A stretch of 64,000 bases of DNA from Glutamicibacter sp. MNS18 (GTDB taxonomy: Bacteria; Actinomycetota; Actinomycetes; Actinomycetales; Micrococcaceae). The translations under genes and the position numbers were made by a program. The first letter of the stretch is position 1. Each line of letters opens with the position of its first letter. Location: positions 1 to 64,000 of the forward strand of contig NZ_JAPCHW010000001.1 of assembly GCF_026107515.2 (NCBI RefSeq), read 5' to 3'. Below, one piece after another: positions 1 to 8,890 of this stretch. Below the pieces are notes generated by a model. The model worked only from the letters and a program-made list of their open reading frames with translations, made no database searches and had not been told where the DNA came from.

Positions 1-221
1 GTCCGCCGATGGTGACCAGTGGGTTGCGTATTGGTACTCCGGCGTTGGCGACGCGTGGTTTCTCGGTGGAGGCGTTTGCCGAGGTGGCTGAGGTGATTGC
101 GCAGGCGTTGATTGCCGGCGCGGACGGTGACACCGCCGCTTTGGCCGGGCTGAAGGACCGCGTGCTCTCGTTGGCCGCAGCCCACCCGCTGTACCCGGAA
201 CTGCCACAGGTCGCCAAGTAG
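1..221 (+). CDS. glyA: Serine hydroxymethyltransferase, C-terminal end (partial)
   Basis: This is the last 72 codons of a gene that begins upstream of the window. The frame reads [20 protein letters not shown] near its start, the conserved C-terminal segment of serine hydroxymethyltransferase (the PLP enzyme that interconverts serine and glycine and loads one-carbon units onto tetrahydrofolate). The ATG at position 9 is an internal methionine, not the start. A strong terminator follows, and sdaA, which consumes serine, comes next; this pairing suggests a serine/glycine balance locus. The identification is strong despite the truncation. Confidence 0.93.
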   Translation, partial: PPMVTSGLRIGTPALATRGFSVEAFAEVAEVIAQALIAGADGDTAALAGLKDRVLSLAAAHPLYPELPQVAK

Positions 222-242
222 GCACCCAGGCAGACCCTGAAT

Positions 243-286
243 GAAGGGTCCGGGAAGTGCGCCGCCGTGTGCTTCCCGGGCCCTTC
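243..286 (+). terminator. Rho-independent-type terminator after glyA
   Basis: Arms GAAGGGTCCGGGAAG (243-257) and CTTCCCGGGCCCTTC (272-286) pair along 15 positions with one G-T wobble around a 14-nt loop. It lies 22 bp after the glyA stop and ends that transcript before sdaA. There is no long T-run, which is common in high-GC actinobacteria. Confidence 0.85.
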
Positions 287-402
287 GTGTCTCTCCAGCC
301 CCTTTTAACAACCCTGAGCACCGACCCCGACCGGGGTACCGAAGTAGCAACCACACAGGCTCCACCGTGAGCCACAGGCAACACCGAAGGAAGTGATTTG
401 CG

Positions 403-1812
403 ATGGCCATCAGTGTCTTCGACTTGTTCTCCGTGGGTATCGGCCCATCGTCCAGCCACACCGTAGGACCTATGCGTGCCGCACACGCCTTCATAGCCCA
501 TGTGCTCAAACGGGGAGTGCTTGAAGACCTGGAGAGCCTGAAGGTCGACGTCTACGGGTCGCTAGCCGCCACCGGACGTGGCCACGGCACCTTCACCGCG
601 ATCCTGCTGGGCCTGGAAGGCTTCGAACCGGAGAGCATCCTGCCCTCCCAGGTCGATGAACGACTGGCCGATATCGAGGACGGCGGCCCGCTGCGCCTGG
701 CCGACCAGCTCGGAGCACGCAAGGATATCAGCTACGCGGTGCCCGACATGATCCAGCACCCGCTCACGATTCTTCCGCGGCACACCAATGGCGTGAAGTT
801 CGCCGCCGTCGATGCGGCCGGAAATACACTGCTGGAGGAAACCTACTACTCGGTGGGTGGTGGCTTCATCGTCAAGGACGGGGCCGAGGAACGGGTGGAA
901 AAAAGCCTGGAGGAAAAGGCCAAGTCCGTTCCCTACCCGTTCACCACCGCCGAGCAGCTGCTGGATTACAGCGCCGAAACCGGCAAGTCGTTCGCCGAGA
1001 TCATGATGGCCAACGAGGAAACCTGGCGTACCCGCGAAGAAATCCATGCCGGACTGGTACACATCTACCAGGTCATGGAACAGTGCAAGGACTCAGCGCT
1101 GGAACGCACCGGGGTGCTACCCGGCGGACTGAATGTGCGCCGCCGCGCCCCGGAATGGCATGAACGGTTGCGCAAGGAAGACAAGGACCGCGATCCGGTC
1201 TACTGGCAGGAATGGATCAACCTCGTGGCCCTGGCAGTCAACGAGGAAAACGCCTCCGGAGGGCGCGTGGTCACCGCCCCGACCAATGGCGCTGCCGGAA
1301 TCATCCCGGCCGTCCTTTTCTACGCCACCCACTACGCACCGGGAGCCAAGTTCTGGAACGAGGAGGAACGGAACGAGGCCGTGGTCAAGTTCCTGCTCAC
1401 CGCCGGGGCCGTCGGCGTCCTGTACAAGGAACAGGCCTCCATCTCGGGCGCCGAGGTCGGCTGCCAGGGTGAAGTCGGTTCGGCCTCCTCGATGGCCGCC
1501 GGCGGCTTGGCCGAGGTGCTCGGCGGGACCCCGGCCCAGGTCGAGAACGCGGCGGAGATCGCCATGGAACACAACCTCGGATTGACCTGCGACCCGATCG
1601 GGGGCCTGGTGCAGATCCCGTGTATCGAACGCAACGCGATTGCCGCCTCCAAGGCCGTTAACGCCGCCAAGATGGCGTTGATGGGCGACGGGCAACACCA
1701 TGTGACACTGGACGAAGTGATCATCACGATGCGCGAAACAGGCAAGGACATGAGCGACAAGTACAAGGAAACCGCCATGGGCGGCCTGGCGGTCAACGTG
1801 GTTGAATGCTGA
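403..1812 (+). CDS. sdaA: L-serine ammonia-lyase (single-chain, iron-sulfur)
   Basis: A 469-residue single-chain L-serine dehydratase, which deaminates serine to pyruvate and ammonia with a [4Fe-4S] cluster. The N-terminal beta domain has the typical [11 protein letters not shown] motif at residues 14-24. The C-terminal catalytic domain contains C354, C396 and C407, and the last residue is C469. The spacings of 42, 11 and 62 match what I recall for the three cluster cysteines and the C-terminal tail-in-mouth cysteine of the Legionella enzyme (C343, C385, C396, C458). The start has the upstream SD GAAGGAAG. It stands alone behind the glyA terminator. Full length for the family. Confidence 0.96.
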   Translation: MAISVFDLFSVGIGPSSSHTVGPMRAAHAFIAHVLKRGVLEDLESLKVDVYGSLAATGRGHGTFTAILLGLEGFEPESILPSQVDERLADIEDGGPLRLADQLGARKDISYAVPDMIQHPLTILPRHTNGVKFAAVDAAGNTLLEETYYSVGGGFIVKDGAEERVEKSLEEKAKSVPYPFTTAEQLLDYSAETGKSFAEIMMANEETWRTREEIHAGLVHIYQVMEQCKDSALERTGVLPGGLNVRRRAPEWHERLRKEDKDRDPVYWQEWINLVALAVNEENASGGRVVTAPTNGAAGIIPAVLFYATHYAPGAKFWNEEERNEAVVKFLLTAGAVGVLYKEQASISGAEVGCQGEVGSASSMAAGGLAEVLGGTPAQVENAAEIAMEHNLGLTCDPIGGLVQIPCIERNAIAASKAVNAAKMALMGDGQHHVTLDEVIITMRETGKDMSDKYKETAMGGLAVNVVEC

Positions 1813-2233
1813 TCGGCTAGGAGTTTTGCCGGGGTGGGGGACTGGTGTCCGCCACCCCGCTGCGTTTAACACCCGACCCTGCGGCATGGGCGCGGATTCG
1901 GGAATTGAGCGGTTCGATGGTAGAACTAAAGGTGTACACATTCGCAGGATCATGGATCCTGCCGTATCGAGGGGGTGAACCGCATGGAAGACGGACCAAG
2001 TCGATCTATCACCACGCGAACCCCCGCCCTTTCTTCCTGAACCGCCGGCCGAATTCCCGGCCATGCGGTCGTGTAGACATGTCACGGGTTCGCGACGTTT
2101 CATCCCTTATCTGACGCGAGCCGTAAATAATGGTGGATTAATCCCCCGGACCTGAGCACCGGTTTTTGGTGCCGAGCCCTGGTCGAATACCTGAACTCCA
2201 CGGCTGTGCGCGTCCCGAAACGCGTTTGGACTG
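1813..2233 (+). other. 421-bp gap between sdaA and mgtE
   Basis: I see no convincing gene here. A short GC hairpin (C1830-G1837 with C1852-G1859, stem CGGGGTGG/CCACCCCG) just after sdaA may be its terminator. A second perfect hairpin, GCAGGATC-ATG-GATCCTGC, lies at 1944-1962. The 89-codon frame at 1845-2114 has no recognisable protein character. I looked for a magnesium (M-box) riboswitch because mgtE follows and could not match the conserved elements. A sequence like TAAATAATGG near 2125-2133 is unusually AT-rich and may belong to the mgtE promoter. Confidence 0.5.
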
Positions 2234-3607
2234 ATGCCCGTGAACACTCCCCAGAAGGTGGACTTCTCCACTACTTCCCGCCTGATCCGCCGTGCCCTGG
2301 ATGAGCGCGCCATGGCGGATCTCGCACAGCTGCTGGAGACCCTGGAAATCCCGGAGATCCTCGACCAGCTCGAAAGCCTGCCGCAACATCTGGCGGCCAT
2401 CACCTACCGGATGCTGCCCAAGGACCGGGCGCTGGTTGTCTTCGAACTGCTTGATCCACCGATGCAGGCCGACCTGCTCGACTCCCTGCAGGGAACACCG
2501 GTAACCGAGGTCTTCGCCGCCATGGACCCGGATGACCGGGTGGCCCTGCTTGACGAACTGCCCGCCCGGGTGGCCGCCAACCTGCTCAAGGGGCTGGGCG
2601 CCCGCGAACGCCGCGAAACCAACGTCTTGCTCGGCTACACCTCCGGCGTGGTGGGGCACGTGATGAGCCCCAACTTCGTCACCACCCATCCCGGATTAAG
2701 CGTGGAACAGACCCTGGGCCGGATCCGTCGACAGCTGGACAATGCCGAAAGTATCTACACCATCATGGTCACCGATGGGGCCAAGCGACTACTCGGTGTG
2801 GTCAGCCTGCGTGAACTCATGGGTGCCGAGGGGAACACGCCGATCGGCGAGCTGGTCCAGGAAGCCTACACGGTCAGTGCCAACACCCCGGTGGCCACTG
2901 CGGCACGCCGGATCATCGACACCCGAGTCATGGTGATGCCGGTACTGGACCTGGAGGGCCGACTGGTCGGGGTACTCACTGTTGACGACGCGATCCGGTT
3001 GCTGGAGCAGGAGGAGGAAGAGCGCTCGGCCCGAAGCTCCGGTGCCGAGCCGCTGCGCCGGCCCTACCTGAACACCCCCATCCGCTTGTTGGTCCGCTCG
3101 CGGCTGGTCTGGCTGCTGATCCTGGGCATCGGGGCGACGCTGACTGTGCAGGTACTCTCCAGCTTCGAGGAAACCCTGGAATCCATGGTGCTGCTGAGCC
3201 TGTTCATCCCGTTGGTGGTCGGCATCGGCGGGAACACCGGCAACCAGGCCGCGACCACGGTCACCCGGGCCATTGCCATGGGTGATGTGCGCTCCGCCGA
3301 TTTTGCACGGGTGCTGTGGCGCGAGGTGCGGGTCGGCGCCATTTTGGGGCTGGGCCTGGGAGCGCTCGGATTCGCGATCGCCTCCCTGGTCTTCGGGCCG
3401 CAGATGGGTCTGATTATCGGCTGCACGTTGTTGGCCTTGTGCACCATTGCCGCCGGTGTCGGCGGGATCATGCCGCTGATCGGCAAAATGCTCAAGGTGG
3501 ACCCGGCGGTCTTCTCCAATCCGTTCATTTCCACCTTCGTGGATGCCGCCGGTCTGGTGGTCTACTTCAGCGTCGCGATGAGCGTGCTGAACGCCTTCGG
3601 CGGATAA
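2234..3607 (+). CDS. mgtE: Magnesium transporter MgtE
   Basis: A 457-residue MgtE-type Mg2+ channel of the cytoplasmic membrane. The layout is the family standard: an N-terminal helical superhelix domain (about residues 10-130), a pair of CBS domains (about 135-255, with VMSPNFVTTHPGLSVEQTL at its start) that senses Mg2+, then five membrane helices (about 280-455) with the conserved GNTGNQAATT motif near residue 333. The chosen ATG lacks a strong SD; GTG three codons later (MPV) is an alternative. A 421-bp upstream gap and no partner genes suggest a monocistronic unit. Confidence 0.95.
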   Translation: MPVNTPQKVDFSTTSRLIRRALDERAMADLAQLLETLEIPEILDQLESLPQHLAAITYRMLPKDRALVVFELLDPPMQADLLDSLQGTPVTEVFAAMDPDDRVALLDELPARVAANLLKGLGARERRETNVLLGYTSGVVGHVMSPNFVTTHPGLSVEQTLGRIRRQLDNAESIYTIMVTDGAKRLLGVVSLRELMGAEGNTPIGELVQEAYTVSANTPVATAARRIIDTRVMVMPVLDLEGRLVGVLTVDDAIRLLEQEEEERSARSSGAEPLRRPYLNTPIRLLVRSRLVWLLILGIGATLTVQVLSSFEETLESMVLLSLFIPLVVGIGGNTGNQAATTVTRAIAMGDVRSADFARVLWREVRVGAILGLGLGALGFAIASLVFGPQMGLIIGCTLLALCTIAAGVGGIMPLIGKMLKVDPAVFSNPFISTFVDAAGLVVYFSVAMSVLNAFGG

Positions 3608-3680
3608 CCATCGGGATGCGGGCAGGTGCCGAAGGGTGTGCCCGGGAATAAACCACCCGGTCCGGTACGTCATACAGGAT

Positions 3681-4790
3681 ATGGCTCAAAGCAAACTCTT
3701 TTCCCCTGTTACCATCCCCACCCGCCGCGGAGACGGCCTGACGCTACGCAACCGGGCTGTGCTCGCCCCGATGTGCCAGTACGCGGTGGAAGCCCGCGAC
3801 GGTATCCCGCACTCCTGGCAGCTGGTCCACCTGGGATCCATGGCCCATGGCGGATTCTCCCTGTTGCATACCGAGGCGACCGCGGTAGCCGCGGAAGGCC
3901 GGATCTCGGACAAGGACGTGGGGATCTGGAACACCGAACAGGAGCAGGCCTGGGCCGGGATCGTGGACTACGTGCATGGGCACGGTGCCAGGATATCGAT
4001 CCAGTTGGCCCACGCCGGGGCCAAGGCCTCGACCTACGCCTGGCTTCCGGGGGAAGCGGGCCAGGGACGGTCCGGCAGTATCCCGCGGTCCGACGGCGGA
4101 TGGCAGACCGTGACCTCCTCGGATTCGGAACTCTACGGGCTGGCACCGGCCGAGTCCATGACCCGGGAGCAAATCCAACGTTCCCTCCGGGATTGGGCCG
4201 CAGCCGCGCAACGCGCCGACCAGGCGGGTTTTGATGCGATCCAGATCCATGGCGCCCACGGCTACCTGATCCACCAGTTCCTTTCGCCGCTATCGAACCG
4301 GCGTACCGACGAGTACGGGGGAAGCTACGAAAACCGCACCCGATACCTCAAGGAGGCTCTTGCCGCCATCAGCGAGGTCTGGCCCGCGCAGAAGGTGCTG
4401 GGCATCCGGCTTTCGGGTGAGGACTGGGTCCAGGGCGGTTGGGGTATCGCCGAGACAGTGAGGCTGGCCGGTGAACTCTATGACCAGGGCATCCGGGCCT
4501 TCGACCTCTCCAGTGCGGGCATTGGCCCGTTCCGTGGCCCCAGTGGACCCGGCTACCAGATCCCGTTGGCCGCCGCGGTGAAACAATCACTGCCCGCAGA
4601 TGCCTTCGTGACGGCCGTGGGAGGAATCACCCAGGCCGTGCAGGCCGAACAGGTACTGGTCACCGGGCAAGCAGACGGGGTCAGCATCGGACGGGCGGCC
4701 CTGGGGGACCCGCAGTGGGCCAACCGGGCCGCCGAGCGGCTCGGAGCGGAGAAAGCCTACCCGCCGCACTATTGGCGAGGGCGCTGGTAA
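3681..4790 (+). CDS. NADH:flavin oxidoreductase, old yellow enzyme (YqjM class)
   Basis: A 369-residue FMN-dependent ene-reductase of the thermophilic-like YqjM class, which reduces activated C=C bonds with NAD(P)H in the cytoplasm. Diagnostic residues are visible: APMCQY gives the flavin-modulating C32 and Y34, and IHGAHGYLIHQF gives H190, H193 and Y195, the substrate-anchoring pair and proton donor region. SNRRTDEYGGSYENR is the family signature. The reading frame is open 15 codons upstream (from 3636), but MAQSKLFSPV matches where family members begin, so I chose ATG 3681. The physiological substrate is not known for most of this family. A strong terminator follows. Confidence 0.93.
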   Translation: MAQSKLFSPVTIPTRRGDGLTLRNRAVLAPMCQYAVEARDGIPHSWQLVHLGSMAHGGFSLLHTEATAVAAEGRISDKDVGIWNTEQEQAWAGIVDYVHGHGARISIQLAHAGAKASTYAWLPGEAGQGRSGSIPRSDGGWQTVTSSDSELYGLAPAESMTREQIQRSLRDWAAAAQRADQAGFDAIQIHGAHGYLIHQFLSPLSNRRTDEYGGSYENRTRYLKEALAAISEVWPAQKVLGIRLSGEDWVQGGWGIAETVRLAGELYDQGIRAFDLSSAGIGPFRGPSGPGYQIPLAAAVKQSLPADAFVTAVGGITQAVQAEQVLVTGQADGVSIGRAALGDPQWANRAAERLGAEKAYPPHYWRGRW

Positions 4791-4797
4791 CAGCCTG

Positions 4798-4834
4798 AAA
4801 GGCACCGCAGAACTTCGTATCCGCGGTGCCTTTT
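4798..4834 (+). terminator. Terminator after the ene-reductase gene
   Basis: A perfect 11-bp stem, AAAGGCACCGC (4798-4808) with GCGGTGCCTTT (4823-4833), loop of 14 nt, ending in TTTT. Textbook intrinsic terminator. Confidence 0.92.
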
Positions 4835-4972
4835 GCTGTTAAGCAGGGGCAGACTGTCATGATGGCGTCTCATCGGCGGATACCTCTTCCGGGTATCCAC
4901 TTGGGGTGTTAGGTTAGTCACACGGATCTAGTCGCTGCGCGGCATCAAGGTCGCGTGCGGAAGGGAGTCAGC

Positions 4973-6109
4973 ATGGCACTGCGCGCGGATTCTAATGGAA
5001 TCGACGCTTCGCTTTATCGGAAGACCGGCTCTTGGAGCACTGTCCTGGCAGATGCTTCACTGGGAACGACCGCGGCACAGGAAGCCGCAGACCAGCTACC
5101 TGCAGAGGTGGCAAAAACACTCAAAAGCCAGCAGGCGGACGCGCGTGATATCGCCGCCATGACCGAGGCGCTGACCCCCGCCGAAGGACTAAGGGCGCCG
5201 GTGGCACGCTGTGTGGCCGTGCATGAGGGACAAGTGGTGCTCAATGAACTGATCCCCGGGTTGAAGGTGGAACACACCAGCGTGGATGTGGGCCCGTTCC
5301 CGAACTTCGTTTCCCTGGCCCGCGCCCGCGGTGGGGCATTCTCCTACCTGGTGGCCGAGGTGGGCCGTGACGGCGGGGAGGTGCACCTGTACAACACCAC
5401 CTCACCCGAACGGGTGGCCAGCCGCGGGATCGTGGGGCTGCCGGAGGAAACCCATGTGGCGCGCAAGGTGCCCGGGGAATACGACCAGCCGAAGAACCAG
5501 TCCGCGGCCGAGGAGATGGCGCGGCGGAACGCGGAGGAAGTGGCCGAACTGATCCGCGAGATGGCCAGCGAAACCTATGTGCGGCTGATCGTGATCTCCG
5601 GGGACGTCAAGTCCCGGGAACTGGTCAGCGACCTGGTGCATACCTCGCTCAAGCCGTTGGTGGCCATGCTCGATGCGAATAACCGCTCCGGGGGTGGCGA
5701 CAGGAAGGCGCAGGATGCGGAGATCCGCAAACTGGTGGACAACGTCACGGCCATGGATCTGCAGGAGCTCTCCGACAAGGTGGCGGCGCAGAACGGAAAT
5801 TCCAAGAGCCATCTGGCGTTGGGTATCGAGCAGGTCGTCCAGGCGCTGCAGCAAGCCCAGGCCGAGATCGTGCTGGTCAGCCAGTACCAGGACGAGCACA
5901 CCCTGCGGGCGCTGAACGCCGAACCGTGGCTTGCCGCCGAGGATGACCCGAACCACGCCGAAGCGGTGATCGGGCAGTGGCCGGCCCCTGAGGTGTTGTT
6001 ACGGGCCACCGCTTTGACCGATGCCACCATCCGGTATGTACCGGATGGGCTGCTACCCGACGGGGTGGGCATCGCGGCGTTGCTGCGCTGGCCACGCAAC
6101 GCCGGATAG
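4973..6109 (+). CDS. Vms1/baeRF-like protein (Rv2629 family)
   Basis: A 378-residue cytoplasmic protein that I assign to the actinobacterial Rv2629-like family, related to the archaeo-eukaryotic release factor fold (baeRF) and to the Vms1/ANKZF1 peptidyl-tRNA hydrolases. Supporting features are the GPFPNFVSLAR segment, the central stretch with YDQPKNQSAAEEMARRNAEE (where relatives carry the loop corresponding to the eRF1 GGQ region) and the acidic/hydrophobic C-terminal domain with LLRATALTDATIRYVP. No exact GGQ is present. ATG 4973 is chosen over the upstream GTG 4955 because the SD GGAAGGGAG sits just before it. Role in ribosome rescue is inferred from the fold only. A bidirectional terminator follows. 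Confidence 0.75.
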   Translation: MALRADSNGIDASLYRKTGSWSTVLADASLGTTAAQEAADQLPAEVAKTLKSQQADARDIAAMTEALTPAEGLRAPVARCVAVHEGQVVLNELIPGLKVEHTSVDVGPFPNFVSLARARGGAFSYLVAEVGRDGGEVHLYNTTSPERVASRGIVGLPEETHVARKVPGEYDQPKNQSAAEEMARRNAEEVAELIREMASETYVRLIVISGDVKSRELVSDLVHTSLKPLVAMLDANNRSGGGDRKAQDAEIRKLVDNVTAMDLQELSDKVAAQNGNSKSHLALGIEQVVQALQQAQAEIVLVSQYQDEHTLRALNAEPWLAAEDDPNHAEAVIGQWPAPEVLLRATALTDATIRYVPDGLLPDGVGIAALLRWPRNAG

Positions 6110-6129
6110 CCCCGGTCGGGACACGCATG

Positions 6130-6156
6130 AAGGCGTGAGCATAATGCTCACGCCTT
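6130..6156. terminator. Bidirectional terminator between convergent genes
   Basis: AAGGCGTGAGC (6130-6140) pairs perfectly with GCTCACGCCTT (6146-6156) around ATAAT, then TT on the + strand. It sits in the 51-bp gap between two convergent genes and can serve both, since the stem begins with AA and ends with TT. Confidence 0.92.
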
Positions 6157-6160
6157 TTGC

Positions 6161-7402
6161 CTAGCTCCGGTCCTGCGGATCCCGGTCCGTATCGGGCCGG
6201 TCGGCCAGGGCCGGACCGGGATCCGGTTGTGCTGCGGCAGGTGGCACCGGGCCCGGGGGAGGCGACCAGTAGGCACCGGTGGGGTGTCCCGGTGGCGGGG
6301 GTGTCGGCTGCTGCTGTGGCTGGTAGTAGCCGTAGGGCGCCTGGGTGCCAGGAGGCTGCTGGTAGCCCGGATGCTGCGGGGCCGGCCATGGAACGAGGTA
6401 CTGCGTACGTGGCGGCAGCGGGGCCGGTCCAGCGGTCCGTTCGACGTTGAAACGGATGGCCAGGCGCACCATCAGGAAGGTGACCACGGCGGTGAGGCAG
6501 ACCGAGGAGATCAGGCTGCCCAGGGTGGAACCGGTGGCGTTCATGTCCAGCAGGCCGACGCTGCCCAGCAGGAACAACACCACGTTGTTGACAACATGCA
6601 GGCCAATGGCCGCTTCCAGTCCGCCAGTACGCCAGGTCAGGTATCCGGCCGCCAGCGCGAAGACCGCCACATCGATTTGCCCGTACACGTCATACAGGTG
6701 CCCGATCACGAACAAGGGAATGGGCAGCAGGATCGCGAACAGCGGGTGCCTGAGCCAGCTGCCGATCGTTTGCATCAGCAGGCCGCGGAACAGGTACTCC
6801 TCGGCGGCGGCCTGGAACGGTACCAGCGTCAGCACCAGCACGATCATCAGCAGCGGCGAATCGGGGATGCTCTCGGCCGGGACCTTCTCGGCTTCGATAA
6901 CCCCGGCGGCCTGCAGGGCGAAGCTGATCCCGAAATAGATGATGTAGACGATCAGCGAGGCCAGCGTGGCGATGCCCAGCCACTTGAAACGCAGTTTGCC
7001 CAGCACGGACCAGAGCAGGCCCACGGGTTTGGGGCCAAGCAGCAGGTAGGCGACGAAACAGGCCGGGATCAGGATGATCAGCGAAAGCATTGTGAGGATG
7101 AATTCCGAGGGATCGGTCATATCCAGGCTCTCGGCGGTTTCCAGGGCGCTGCTGGCATCCGAGTTCATCCACATGGACGGGCTGGTCATGAGCATGATGA
7201 CCATGGCCACCACGAGCACCACCAACAGGACCAGGTAGAAGCCCAGGGCCGTACTGCCGAGGGCCAATGGACGCCACCAGCGGTACGCCGGATCGCGGCG
7301 CATCAGCCGATGATAGGCGAAACGCGGTTCTCCGGTCGGGGTTTCGGCGTCCTGCGGCCAATGTCGGGGCTGGTCGGGAGGGAACGGCAACGATTGGCTC
7401 AT
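6161..7402 (-). CDS. CPBP family intramembrane glutamic endopeptidase
   Basis: A 413-residue integral membrane protein with about eight hydrophobic segments and the CPBP (Rce1/Abi) protease motifs: EEYLFRG at 201-207 (the EExxxR motif), FVIGHL at 231-236 (FxxxH) and HVVNN at 269-273. These form the metal-independent glutamic protease site of the family. The C-terminal 90 residues are a low-complexity Pro/Gln/Gly/Tyr tail, a common actinobacterial addition that probably stays in the cytoplasm. The frame extends 12 codons upstream of the chosen ATG; the SD AGGGGTGAG precedes MSQSLPF. The substrate is unknown; bacteriocin immunity and protein processing are roles of relatives. Confidence 0.88.
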   Translation of the reverse strand: MSQSLPFPPDQPRHWPQDAETPTGEPRFAYHRLMRRDPAYRWWRPLALGSTALGFYLVLLVVLVVAMVIMLMTSPSMWMNSDASSALETAESLDMTDPSEFILTMLSLIILIPACFVAYLLLGPKPVGLLWSVLGKLRFKWLGIATLASLIVYIIYFGISFALQAAGVIEAEKVPAESIPDSPLLMIVLVLTLVPFQAAAEEYLFRGLLMQTIGSWLRHPLFAILLPIPLFVIGHLYDVYGQIDVAVFALAAGYLTWRTGGLEAAIGLHVVNNVVLFLLGSVGLLDMNATGSTLGSLISSVCLTAVVTFLMVRLAIRFNVERTAGPAPLPPRTQYLVPWPAPQHPGYQQPPGTQAPYGYYQPQQQPTPPPPGHPTGAYWSPPPGPVPPAAAQPDPGPALADRPDTDRDPQDRS

Positions 7403-7564
7403 ACAGTAATTCTCACCCCTGCGCCGCCGATTTCCCATGAACCTTTGGGACGATATCGGGGGTCGTCCGCAAGGGTGGTGTGTTGCTGGCGGCCTCGGTA
7501 TTCGTGGCTAAACTGGGTCGGTAGCGACTGTTGCGACCCCGACCCTGAAGGAGTAGGTGGGCTC

Positions 7565-8854
7565 TTGGGCCATCATCACGATCATTCCCCGATCCTGCAG
7601 GATCCCAAACGCCGTCAGCGGGCCTCGATCATCTTGTGGGCGTTGCTGGCCCCGGTGGGGATCATCGCCATGGTCATGGTCATTGCGCTGTGGCCGCAGG
7701 GAAACTACGACCGTTTCGCGTTGAACAATCCCATGGAAACCAGCGAAGGGGTGAACATGTCCACCGGGACGGTCACCCGGACCGAGGTGGAGATCTGCCC
7801 CTCCAGTGCGGGGCTGGACGAGTATGGCGGACGGGAGCTGGAATGCCCGGTGACCTACGTGATGCCCGCCCATGGCGGTGCGGAAATCCAGTTGGAGGTC
7901 CCTCCCGAGACCCTCAGCTCCCGGGAGGTCAAGGCCGGTGACCAAGTGCGGTTCCTGGACCTGTCCCAGGTGACCGGTGAAGGGGTCCCCTATATCTTCG
8001 TGGACTTCGTGCGCACCACCCCGATGCTCCTGCTTGCCATCGCCTACGCCGTGGTGGTGGTGCTGGTGGCCGGGTGGCGTGGTGGCCGTGCCCTGATCGG
8101 CCTGTTCGGAGGTGTGGCCTTCATGATGGCGTTCATGATCCCGGCGCTGCTGGAGGGGCAGAACCCGGTGCTGGTGGCATTGACCGGATCAACCGTGATC
8201 ATGTTCGGGGCCTTGTATTTCGCCCACGGCCTGAACGCGAAAACCTCCACGGCGTTGTTGGGAACGTTGTTCGGACTGGCGGTCACCGCCTGGTTGGCGG
8301 TATGGCTGACCGATTCGGCGGCGCTGACCGGAGCCACCGATGAACATGCCATGACCCTGTCCACGGTGGCGCCCCAGGTCTCGCTGACCGGGCTGTTGAT
8401 CTGCGGGTTGCTGATCGGTGGGATGGGTGTGCTCAACGACGTGACCATTACCCAGTCCGCCACCGTGTGGGAGCTGGCCGAGACCGCGCCGCACGCCACG
8501 GCCCGGGACCTGTTCTTCAAGGGGATGCGCATCGGGCGGGACCACATCGCTTCGACGGTCTACACCATCGCCTTCGCCTATGCCGGTGCCGCACTGCCGA
8601 TCCTGGCGATTGCCGCGATGAGCGACCAGAGTTTCGGCAACACGCTGACCACCGGGTCCATGGCCGAGGAAGTGATCCGTATCCTGATCGGATCGATCGG
8701 CCTGGTCCTGGCCATCCCGGTCACCACCCTGATCGCGGTAGTGGTGGTGAAGGCCACCGGTACCGGAGGCGCCCATGGAACCCGGCCGGTACGGACCGGG
8801 CGACGTGCGGCATCACGCGCTGTTGTGAATGATTCTCATATCAATGTAGAATAG
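7565..8854 (+). CDS. YibE/F family membrane protein
   Basis: A 429-residue YibE/F-type membrane protein: a His-rich cytoplasmic N-terminus (MGHHHDHSP), one TM, an extracytoplasmic OB-like domain (about 45-140, with two Cys in ICPSSAGLDEYGGRELECP) and seven to eight C-terminal TM helices with GALYFAHGLNAKTSTALLGT. The frame is open for 446 codons further upstream, but that part is antisense to the CPBP gene. A TTG at 7565 with AAGGAG 11 bp upstream gives the usual N-terminus, so I place the start there. Function of the family is not established. The His-rich start and the downstream zinc-binding protein gene are consistent with metal-linked physiology, which is inference. Confidence 0.85.
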   Translation: MGHHHDHSPILQDPKRRQRASIILWALLAPVGIIAMVMVIALWPQGNYDRFALNNPMETSEGVNMSTGTVTRTEVEICPSSAGLDEYGGRELECPVTYVMPAHGGAEIQLEVPPETLSSREVKAGDQVRFLDLSQVTGEGVPYIFVDFVRTTPMLLLAIAYAVVVVLVAGWRGGRALIGLFGGVAFMMAFMIPALLEGQNPVLVALTGSTVIMFGALYFAHGLNAKTSTALLGTLFGLAVTAWLAVWLTDSAALTGATDEHAMTLSTVAPQVSLTGLLICGLLIGGMGVLNDVTITQSATVWELAETAPHATARDLFFKGMRIGRDHIASTVYTIAFAYAGAALPILAIAAMSDQSFGNTLTTGSMAEEVIRILIGSIGLVLAIPVTTLIAVVVVKATGTGGAHGTRPVRTGRRAASRAVVNDSHINVE

Positions 8855-8861
8855 TTCTCAT
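8829..8861 (+). promoter_or_regulatory. Candidate Zur-type operator before znuA
   Basis: ATGATTCTCAT (8829-8839) is an interrupted dyad (ATGA...TCAT) and a related AGTTCTCAT lies 22 bp further on (8853-8861), about two helical turns away. The A/T-rich sequence with ATGATT/TCAT halves resembles actinobacterial Zur sites. The first copy overlaps the last codons of the yibE/F gene and the second covers its stop. Position 30-60 bp before the znuA start fits an operator. Confidence 0.5.
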
Positions 8862-8890
8862 TAGTGATCAGCTGGAATGGAGTCCCGCCT

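Noticed and set aside
1813-2233. Possible magnesium riboswitch before mgtE
   Set aside because: The conserved M-box elements could not be matched; only simple hairpins were seen.
6227-7564. Upstream part of an 875-codon frame on the + strand
   Set aside because: It is antisense to the CPBP protease gene, with no protein-like hydrophobic pattern. Only the part from TTG 7565 is the YibE/F gene.
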